From NCBI GenBank assembly GCA_030609665.1, contig JAUWBW010000101.1, positions 1 to 6,841 on the forward strand: 6,841 bases of DNA, in the 5' to 3' direction. Of the stretch, positions 1 through 6,593 are shown in pieces. Within the stretch, counting starts at the first letter, position 1. Each line of letters begins with the position of its first letter. The position numbers and the translations under genes are program-made. Below the pieces are notes generated by a model, which worked only from the letters and a program-made list of their open reading frames with translations, was not told the DNA's origin and did not search any database. This DNA comes from Methanosarcinaceae archaeon. Its GTDB lineage: Archaea; Halobacteriota; Methanosarcinia; Methanosarcinales; Methanosarcinaceae.

Positions 1-22
1 ACAGTACTATATAAAAATTATC

Positions 23-28
23 GGAGAG
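23..28 (+). promoter_or_regulatory. Ribosome-binding site of valS
   Basis: GGAGAG ends five bases before the ATG at 34, with the GGAG core seven bases away. This matches the archaeal 16S rRNA 3' end and supports the ATG at 34 as the start. Confidence 0.75.
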
Positions 29-33
29 TTTTA

Positions 34-2631
34 ATGACGGTTCCAAAAGAATATATTCCCCATGAGATCGAACCAAAATGGCAGAGTGCATGGGACATGT
101 CCATGTACCATTTTAACTGGGAGGACAACACTCGTCCCCAGTATATAATCGACACTCCGCCACCGTATCCAACAGGCAATTTCCATATAGGGAATTCAAT
201 GAACTGGTGCTACATCGATTTTGTTGCACGATACAAACGTATGCGCGGCTTTAACGTCATGTTCCCACAGGGTTGGGATTGCCATGGTCTTCCCACTGAA
301 GTAAAGGTCGAGGAAACTCACGGCATCACCAAAAACCAGGTTCCAAGAATGGAATTTAGGAAAATGTGCGAGGAACTCACAAAAACCAATATTAAGAAGA
401 TGCGCAAAACCATGATGAATCTCGGTTTTTCAATAGACTGGAGCAACGAATTCATCACAATGGATCCTGCGTATTATGTGAAGACCCAGAAATCGTTTGT
501 AAAGATGTTCGAAATGAAACGCGTATATCAGGATGAACATCCTGTAAACTGGTGTCCCAGATGTGAAACTGCTATTGCTTTTGCAGAGGTTGAATATGAT
601 TCAAGGGAAACCCAGTTGAATTTCCTGCATTTTGATAAACTCGAAATTGCAACAACAAGACCGGAACTGCTTGCAGCATGTGTAGCAGTAGCGATCAATC
701 CTGATGATGAACGTTACAATGAGTCTATAGGTACAAATGTAAAGGTCCCACTGTTTGAGTATGAAGTTCCTGTTATCGGAGACAATGAAGTAGACTCATC
801 ATTTGGTACCGGAGTTGTCATGATATGCACATTTGGTGACAAGCAGGATGTGCGCTGGTGGATCGAGCATAACCTTCCGCTTAGAAAAGCCATCGACAAG
901 ACCGGTAATATGACCTCAATTGCCGGAAAATACGAGGGCATGACAATTGCGGAATGTAAAAAAGCAATCACTGAAGACCTTAAGAGTGAAGGATATCTCT
1001 ACGACCAAAAACCACTCGAACAGAATGTAGGAATGTGCTGGAGATGCAAGACCGCTATTGAGATCCTGTCCGAGCGCCAGTGGTTTGCAAAGATAGATCG
1101 CGATGAGATATTAAATACAGCTGATGAGATCGAATGGCTACCTGAGTACATGAAGATCAGGCTCGTGAACTGGACTAAGACAATGGAATGGGATTGGTGT
1201 ATCTCACGCCAGAGATTATTTGCGACTCCCATACCTGTCTGGTATTGCAAGGATTGCGGCAAGGTCATGGTTGCAAAAGAAGAATGGCTTCCGCTTGACC
1301 CGACGCAGGACAGTCCAAAGGAAGCATGTGAATGCGGCTCCACCGAATTTAATCCTGAAGAGGATGTCCTTGACACATGGATGGATTCATCAATTACAGC
1401 GCTGCACGTTTCAGGCTGGTTGACAGACCATGAATTGCGGCTTCCTGCTCAACTTCGTCCGCAGGGACACGATATCATACGCACGTGGTCATTCTACACG
1501 ATACTTCGTTCAATGGCACTCACAGGTAAGCGACCATGGGATTCCATACTAATCAATGGTATGGTTCTTGGTGAAGACGGTCACAAGATGAGCAAGTCAC
1601 TTGGAAACATCATCTCGCCTGAAACAGTCATTGAAGATTACAGTGCAGATGCGTTCAGGCAGTGGGCTGCTGTTGGCGGTTCCACAGGGTCTGACATTAT
1701 GTTCAGGTGGAAAGATGTGGTTTCTGCTTCAAGGTTCTTGCACAAGATGTGGAGCATCTACAGGTTTTCGTTGTCACATCTTGAGGACTATGAACCAAAA
1801 CAACTTTCTGCTGACGAATTGGATTTACCGATTATCGATCGATGGCTTCTCAGCAAGTTGAACACGCTTGTCCGGTCCATTACGGCCAGCATGGATGCGT
1901 ATCAGTTTGATGAGGCATTCAAATCGATCAGGGGATTTGCATGGGAAACACTTGCAGACAACTACATTGAACTTATCAAATCAAGGCTGTATGGTGATGA
2001 TGAATCGGGTCGCAAGGCGGCACAGTATACTCTCCATACAACGATCGACACTCTTTCACGACTACTTGCGCCTTTTACGCCATTCTTTGCAGAGGAGATG
2101 TATTCAAGGATCGGCAAAGGCAGTATCCATGTACAGTCATGGGCAGAGGTTGATGAATCCTTTATCGATAAGGATATCGAACGTGCCGGAGAACTGATAA
2201 AAGACATCACATCCGCTGTCAGGCGATACAAATCTGAAAATGGTATGGCGCTGAATGCTCCATTGAAGGAGATCGAGATATATGGTAAGCTTGGCGATGT
2301 GACTGATATTGAGGGCACGACCAATTCACCTGTTAAGGTCATTGCAGGCGAGCCTGATTTTGAACATGTGCCTGTGGGCGTTAAACCAAATATGGGTATA
2401 ATAGGTCCAAAATTCAGGAAGCAGGCAGGCGCGATAATCAAGATGTTGACTGAGGAGAATCCGCAGAATATCGCTAAGCAGGTTGCAAGCGGCAGTATTG
2501 TTATTACAGTCGATGGAGAGGACATTACACTTGATCCTGAAGCTGTCAAGATTGAAAAAGAAGTGGTTTCAGCAGGACGTGCAGTTGATGTTTTAGAGGT
2601 TGGCGATACGGTTGTTGTTATTGTAAGATAA
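34..2631 (+). CDS. valS: Valyl-tRNA synthetase, archaeal type
   Basis: Cytoplasmic class Ia aminoacyl-tRNA synthetase (865 residues) that charges tRNA-Val with valine at the expense of ATP. The Rossmann-fold signature is present as HIGN (residues 51-54), inside PYPTGNFHIGN, and KMSKS at 518-522. The CP1 editing domain, which hydrolyses mischarged Thr-tRNA-Val, shows TTRPELL at 207-213. Zinc-ribbon-like cysteine pairs occur at C174/C177, C335/C338 and C405/C408 with C432/C434. The motif DTWMDSS (447-453) is typical of ValS and separates it from IleS and LeuS. An anticodon-binding helical domain follows at roughly 610-760. Length is normal for the family and the reading frame is intact. The start at 34 is set by the GGAG site and by the conserved N-terminal stretch IPHEIEPKWQ. 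The gene appears to be transcribed alone, since a terminator-like hairpin follows it. The only uncertainty is where its promoter lies, because the upstream sequence is cut off by the window edge. Confidence 0.98.
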   Translation: MTVPKEYIPHEIEPKWQSAWDMSMYHFNWEDNTRPQYIIDTPPPYPTGNFHIGNSMNWCYIDFVARYKRMRGFNVMFPQGWDCHGLPTEVKVEETHGITKNQVPRMEFRKMCEELTKTNIKKMRKTMMNLGFSIDWSNEFITMDPAYYVKTQKSFVKMFEMKRVYQDEHPVNWCPRCETAIAFAEVEYDSRETQLNFLHFDKLEIATTRPELLAACVAVAINPDDERYNESIGTNVKVPLFEYEVPVIGDNEVDSSFGTGVVMICTFGDKQDVRWWIEHNLPLRKAIDKTGNMTSIAGKYEGMTIAECKKAITEDLKSEGYLYDQKPLEQNVGMCWRCKTAIEILSERQWFAKIDRDEILNTADEIEWLPEYMKIRLVNWTKTMEWDWCISRQRLFATPIPVWYCKDCGKVMVAKEEWLPLDPTQDSPKEACECGSTEFNPEEDVLDTWMDSSITALHVSGWLTDHELRLPAQLRPQGHDIIRTWSFYTILRSMALTGKRPWDSILINGMVLGEDGHKMSKSLGNIISPETVIEDYSADAFRQWAAVGGSTGSDIMFRWKDVVSASRFLHKMWSIYRFSLSHLEDYEPKQLSADELDLPIIDRWLLSKLNTLVRSITASMDAYQFDEAFKSIRGFAWETLADNYIELIKSRLYGDDESGRKAAQYTLHTTIDTLSRLLAPFTPFFAEEMYSRIGKGSIHVQSWAEVDESFIDKDIERAGELIKDITSAVRRYKSENGMALNAPLKEIEIYGKLGDVTDIEGTTNSPVKVIAGEPDFEHVPVGVKPNMGIIGPKFRKQAGAIIKMLTEENPQNIAKQVASGSIVITVDGEDITLDPEAVKIEKEVVSAGRAVDVLEVGDTVVVIVR

Positions 2632-2690
2632 GTTTAAGCTTAAGTTCAAGGCAAATGTTGTAAAATACTTGCCTGTTCATCTAATATATT

Positions 2691-2722
2691 AGTGGTAACT
2701 CGATTTGAGCTCCACTTTTTTT
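2691..2722 (+). terminator. Hairpin plus T-tract terminator after valS
   Basis: Outer stem AGTGG (2691-2695) pairs with CCACT (2712-2716), and inner stem CTC (2699-2701) pairs with GAG (2707-2709). A run of seven T at 2716-2722 follows directly. A further matched pair, TCTAATA (2680-2686) with TATTAGA (2722-2728), could extend the structure. It lies 60 bases after the valS stop and before the next promoter, as expected for a terminator. Archaeal RNA polymerase mainly needs the T tract, so the role of the hairpin is inference. Confidence 0.6.
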
Positions 2723-2737
2723 ATTAGATAGGGTGAA

Positions 2738-2779
2738 GGATGTATTTGTCAAATTGGACTGTAACATTTAAATACATCC
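2738..2779. repeat. 10-bp inverted repeat overlapping the TATA box
   Basis: GGATGTATTT (2738-2747) is the exact reverse complement of AAATACATCC (2770-2779), with 22 bases between the arms. The right arm covers part of the predicted TATA box of the DsrE-like gene. It may be a regulator site or RNA hairpin. The perfect match is seen directly; the function is inferred. Confidence 0.5.
2765..2776 (+). promoter_or_regulatory. Predicted TATA box of the DsrE-like gene
   Basis: CATTTAAATACA is close to the archaeal box A consensus. Using the usual distance of about 26 bases from the TATA centre, transcription should begin near 2795-2798. That leaves a leader of about 35 bases before the ATG at 2832 and nothing before the ATG at 2796, which bears on the choice of start codon. 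Confidence 0.55.
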
Positions 2780-2781
2780 AA

Positions 2782-2800
2782 ATCATTTCCCAGAAATGAT
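2782..2800. promoter_or_regulatory. Candidate operator: perfect 8-bp dyad at the predicted transcription start
   Basis: ATCATTTC (2782-2789) and GAAATGAT (2793-2800) are exact reverse complements separated by three bases. The dyad begins eight bases after the TATA box and covers the predicted transcription start. This is where archaeal repressors commonly bind to block RNA polymerase recruitment. No regulator gene is seen in the window, so the ligand or protein is unknown. Confidence 0.45.
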
Positions 2801-2822
2801 ATGGCTAATATTAAAAACAGAT

Positions 2823-2827
2823 GGTGG
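2823..2827 (+). promoter_or_regulatory. Weak ribosome-binding site favouring the ATG at 2832
   Basis: GGTGG lies four bases before the ATG at 2832. It partly matches the GGTGAT complement of the archaeal 16S rRNA tail. The alternative in-frame ATG at 2796 has no such site and falls within the operator-like dyad. Confidence 0.4.
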
Positions 2828-2831
2828 ATGC

Positions 2832-3197
2832 ATGGTTAAGGTTAATAAGGTATTATTACTGCTTAAGAATATGGTGTATGAGAGCACAAGTCCGCAGGAG
2901 ACACTTCGTTTTGCAAGTTATTATCGTAAAAAAGGGCTTGAGGTAGTTGTAGTTCTATGGGGACCCATGGGTGTAATACTTGGAAAAAAGAATAAACATG
3001 GCTCACCGGACTACGAAAAAAAAATGCAGAAATGCATTGACCTTGGTGTACAGTTCAAGTGCTGTGAACTTGCTACAACGATGATAGGTCTTAAGGAAGA
3101 AGAACTCATGCCAGGTGTGAAAATAGTGCATTCAAATGAAGTGGCAGATATGTTTTTGGAGTTCCGCGAAGATGGGCAGTTAATTATTAGTCTGTAA
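2832..3197 (+). CDS. DsrE-family small sulfur-relay-like protein
   Basis: 121-residue soluble protein from the ATG at 2832; an in-frame ATG at 2796 would add 12 residues. I prefer 2832 because the sequence from MVKVNKVLLLLKN onward begins with the first beta strand of the fold, the predicted TATA box leaves a normal leader, and the extra residues (IWLILKTDGGC) look non-conserved. The layout fits the DsrE/DsrF/TusD alpha/beta fold. There is a first strand (KVLLLL), a helix (QETLRFASYYRKKG), a second strand and glycine-rich loop (EVVVVLWGPMGV, about 37-48), a helix ending at C68, a third strand ending in the vicinal pair C77-C78, then a helix and LMPGVKIV. In DsrE and TusD the cysteine at this third-strand position carries persulfide sulfur, so C77 or C78 is the likely active residue. 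Substrate and partners are unknown. The gene stands alone with its own promoter and dyads, about 100 bases before hmgA. Confidence 0.8.
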   Translation: MVKVNKVLLLLKNMVYESTSPQETLRFASYYRKKGLEVVVVLWGPMGVILGKKNKHGSPDYEKKMQKCIDLGVQFKCCELATTMIGLKEEELMPGVKIVHSNEVADMFLEFREDGQLIISL

Positions 3198-3299
3198 AGT
3201 GTTATACTATTATTCTATCTTAATCATATGATACATGGGGATGTAGGCATGCTGGCGCATTGTATAATATATTACCTTACTTATAAATGGTGATTATTC
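3198..3299 (+). promoter_or_regulatory. Intergenic region before hmgA with ribosome-binding site
   Basis: GGTGAT at 3289-3294 ends five bases before the hmgA ATG at 3300 and is an excellent archaeal ribosome-binding site, which fixes that start. TATA-like stretches occur at 3262-3274 (GTATAATATATTA) and 3280-3288 (CTTATAAAT). The first gives a transcription start near 3291, the second one inside the gene, so the promoter is not settled. A 10-bp palindrome, ATCATATGAT, sits at 3223-3232, followed by TACAT-GGGG-ATGTA at 3232-3245. T-rich sequence after the DsrE-like stop (3201-3221) may end that transcript. Confidence 0.5.
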
Positions 3300-4553
<1,254 letters not shown>

Positions 4554-4577
4554 GTGCGGGTGCGGTTTAGTTTTACA

Positions 4578-4601
4578 TTGACACTTTTGTCATCAACCGA
4601 A
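4578..4601. repeat. Left copy of a 24-bp direct repeat
   Basis: The block beginning TTGACACTTTTG and ending ACCGAA recurs at 6688-6711 in the same orientation with 22 of 24 bases identical. The differences are T/C at base 13 and A/G at base 18. This copy ends one base before the stop codon of the minus-strand nuclease gene. It contains a perfect dyad TGACA-CTTT-TGTCA (4579-4592), which is imperfect in the right copy. The repeat could be an attachment or target site; the dyad could also help end the two convergent transcripts. Confidence 0.7.
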
Positions 4602-6350
4602 CTACACACACGGCGTACTTGTAACTTTTATTTCGTAGAACTCTTCTAATTTATCTCTCATAGTGGCCTGTTTGTGATCTGTATCATTGAGAATCTCAAC
4701 TATCGCTTTGAAACAATCTGAATGTTTCTTATCTTTCTTCAGTGTAAAGATCGGACCTTCATTTATCGCACAGGGCGCATATTCAAACCACTTTTCAAAA
4801 CTTGGTGTTGCCCTTGCGCTGATAGCAATCGCGACTTTCTGTTCTTCAGATGAAATATCACCATCTTCTGTATTCAAATCAAGGATACTCTCTTTGGTGA
4901 GATTCTTAAGGTCTGGTTTTCCCCACTCACTTGTCGTTGGATGAATATGAAGATGTTTGAACGCCACTGTACCGCATGAACTGATGTGAGAACCATTGAT
5001 TGTTCTACCTTCTTTATTGCAGAGGTAGCTCTTAGCACTTTTCAAACCAAGACGGTGGGAGCGGATAAGTTTAGAAAGATGTAGAGTGTATCCATCAGGA
5101 TAGTGAATTTTAAAGAAATATAGCTCGTGTCTAACCGGATGAAGGAAGTAGAGTAAGTACCAAATCTGTTCATCGTAAATTTGGTCGTTTGATAGCTTGT
5201 TAATCAGTTTATTGAATTGTTCTTTCATATGTGCTATACAGTCTGGGACTAAGACATATAGCACAGGGATTGTTATCGGGTTCCAATGACTACATCGCAG
5301 ATTAAATTCGTCCTGTTCTGGGCGTTTGCCAAGATTATGATTTTTTAGCCAACAAATAACATCTTCATAGGTTTCGAACTGTTTTGTCCAGTCCAGATAT
5401 GCTTTCTGAACGCAAGAGAAATCCCATGCCAGCTCTTCAATAGCCTCTTCAATACCCGAGGGATATGCGTCGAGTTTGAGGGAATTAATAAGATTGTTTA
5501 GTACTTTTGCCCCCGATTCAGAATCCCATTCACAATCTCCGTCCTTTATCCGTATTAAGGTAATTCCGTTGCGTGCAGCAAGTATATCCCGAACACTGTC
5601 ATAGAATGCCCTTTGCTCATCTCGATATATTGGATCATTGTCAGTAGCTTTAATGTTTTCACATTCTTCGCACCATTTATTCTTATCAAAGCCGAGGTTC
5701 AGATCAGATGGATAGTGTGCAAGTGATTTCGCTCTTTGTATAGTGAAATGTTGCCTCTCGTCATAATCAATGATTAAATTTTTTGATGGTATAAAGAAAT
5801 CACAAGCGAGTGGGTAACCTGATGTCGAAAAATCTTTACGACCACGAATTGAGGCAAGATTTTCATATATCCCATCCAAAACACCATCCTTTGAGACACG
5901 AGCCGGAACCTTCAACCAATCAAATTTAGCTTCGGTTACAACACACTCAAATCGTTGTTTCAAGAGTTTGATTAGAAAATCCTTCTGCGTCTTTCCAGAT
6001 GAACTATTCTTTTTTTTGGTAGCCATATCAGAGATTTGGTCTGTGGGTTTTTGGTCTGGATCATGTTTACACACCCCATTAATAATTCCCTTATTGTGTT
6101 TGACTGAAAAACCTAAAGCATTAAAAAATCGCACTGTCTCCAGCCCGCCCGAATAATCATTAGAACTCAATTTACTTTCTGTCGCGATTTCATACGCCAA
6201 TCCTCGAATGAATTTGGCTGGATACTTATTATCCTTATACATAAGAAATGTAGTTCTTGCCGGATGCGTTGGGAAATTTTTACCGACATCGTATAAACTA
6301 CATGCTTCTTCTATGTGCTTTTTTAGAACTTTTGACCAATCTATAGACAT
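4602..6350 (-). CDS. Putative restriction/defence nuclease: ScoMcrA-like N-terminal domain plus PD-(D/E)XK-like nuclease
   Basis: 582 residues, no signal peptide or membrane segment. Residues 1-88 contain YPAKFIRGLAYEIATE (43-58) and SGGLETVRFFNALGF (67-81). These match the small N-terminal 'head' domain of ScoMcrA-type modification-dependent restriction proteins, which also caps many other predicted nucleases. A Lys/Ser linker follows (109-123). Residues about 123-290 look like the Vsr/phage-type branch of the PD-(D/E)XK fold: ACDFFIPSKN with D184, then IIDYDERQHF with D195, D197, E198, Q200 and H201, then RDEQRAFYD (243-251) and NGITLIRI (261-268). In relatives the core reads IEYDGxQH; here D195 replaces the usual Glu and E198 the Gly. 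A C227-x2-C230 pair lies in the insertion between motifs. Residues 290-582 are unrecognised, mostly helical, with a KHLHIHP cluster (H466, H468, H470). The start at 6350 has AGAGGG seven bases upstream. Likely role: cleavage of foreign or modified DNA. No methyltransferase partner is visible. The nuclease call is firmer than the defence role. Confidence 0.65.
   Translation of the reverse strand: MSIDWSKVLKKHIEEACSLYDVGKNFPTHPARTTFLMYKDNKYPAKFIRGLAYEIATESKLSSNDYSGGLETVRFFNALGFSVKHNKGIINGVCKHDPDQKPTDQISDMATKKKNSSSGKTQKDFLIKLLKQRFECVVTEAKFDWLKVPARVSKDGVLDGIYENLASIRGRKDFSTSGYPLACDFFIPSKNLIIDYDERQHFTIQRAKSLAHYPSDLNLGFDKNKWCEECENIKATDNDPIYRDEQRAFYDSVRDILAARNGITLIRIKDGDCEWDSESGAKVLNNLINSLKLDAYPSGIEEAIEELAWDFSCVQKAYLDWTKQFETYEDVICWLKNHNLGKRPEQDEFNLRCSHWNPITIPVLYVLVPDCIAHMKEQFNKLINKLSNDQIYDEQIWYLLYFLHPVRHELYFFKIHYPDGYTLHLSKLIRSHRLGLKSAKSYLCNKEGRTINGSHISSCGTVAFKHLHIHPTTSEWGKPDLKNLTKESILDLNTEDGDISSEEQKVAIAISARATPSFEKWFEYAPCAINEGPIFTLKKDKKHSDCFKAIVEILNDTDHKQATMRDKLEEFYEIKVTSTPCV
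6009..6017 (-). other. A8G slippery site at a domain junction
   Basis: On the minus strand, codons 112-114 read AAA AAA AAG. This gives eight A followed by G and the classic in-frame heptamer A AAA AAG. A -1 shift would add one Glu and meet TAG at once (6004-6006), yielding a 115-residue protein that holds only the N-terminal domain. Slippage here is possible, not shown; a plain Lys-rich linker is the alternative. Confidence 0.3.
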
Positions 6351-6357
6351 ACTGCTG

Positions 6358-6363
6358 CCCTCT
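6358..6363 (-). promoter_or_regulatory. Ribosome-binding site of the nuclease gene
   Basis: On the minus strand AGAGGG lies seven bases before the ATG (6350-6348). It supports this as the start, which also places the whole N-terminal domain in the protein. Confidence 0.6.
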
Positions 6364-6371
6364 TATTGTGA

Positions 6372-6396
6372 TATAACTCTGTATAACTTAATATCA
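6372..6396 (-). promoter_or_regulatory. Promoter region of the nuclease gene with tandem 7-bp repeats
   Basis: Plus-strand TATAACT occurs at 6372-6378 and again at 6382-6388, ten bases apart, about one helical turn. On the minus strand these are AGTTATA boxes. One of them, or the TTAATATC-like stretch at about 6386-6394, could be the TATA element. The latter would place the transcript start near 6364, just before the AGAGGG site. The tandem spacing also fits a protein-binding site. Confidence 0.35.
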
Positions 6397-6593
6397 GACG
6401 TTGTGACATAAAAAGCACTCGGTTAAAAGGGCCGTGGGCAATATTATTTTTGAAATCGATATGCTGTGGTATTTTTTGGAACATTTATCGCAAAGACCAA
6501 GCCAAATTTGAATTCAGCAAATCTTTGCCCGAATAACGAAAATCTGAAGTATTAATAGTAGATAGTACTGATTATTGGCGATGGTATTTAATT
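6397..6593. other. Intergenic region between divergent genes
   Basis: AT-rich spacer between the nuclease promoter and the membrane-protein gene. I find no convincing gene; the longest frame with a start is a 16-codon ORF at 6461. It holds a short dyad GCAAA-TC-TTTGC (6517-6528). TATTAATA at 6550-6557 could serve as the TATA box for the plus-strand gene starting at 6594, giving a transcript start near 6580. Confidence 0.4.

Noticed and set aside
8..17. TATA-like CTATATAAAA upstream of valS
   Set aside because: Its expected transcription start would fall at about 38, inside the coding region and after the ribosome-binding site, so it cannot drive the accepted start.
1962..2549. Long open frame (195 codons) on the minus strand inside valS
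   Set aside because: It is fully contained in a conserved synthetase gene, has low-complexity Ser/Pro/Ile-rich sequence typical of an antisense shadow, and no ribosome-binding site was evident.
2649..2674. Short inverted repeat AGGCAA / TTGCCT after valS
   Set aside because: Only six pairs with a 14-base loop and no following T tract; the hairpin at 2691-2722 is a much better terminator.
6024..6026. Internal ATG (Met109) of the nuclease gene as a second start giving a nuclease-only protein
   Set aside because: No ribosome-binding site precedes it, and the full-length start has a good one.
6461..6511. 16-codon plus-strand ORF in the intergenic region
   Set aside because: Too short, with no recognisable start signal or sequence character.
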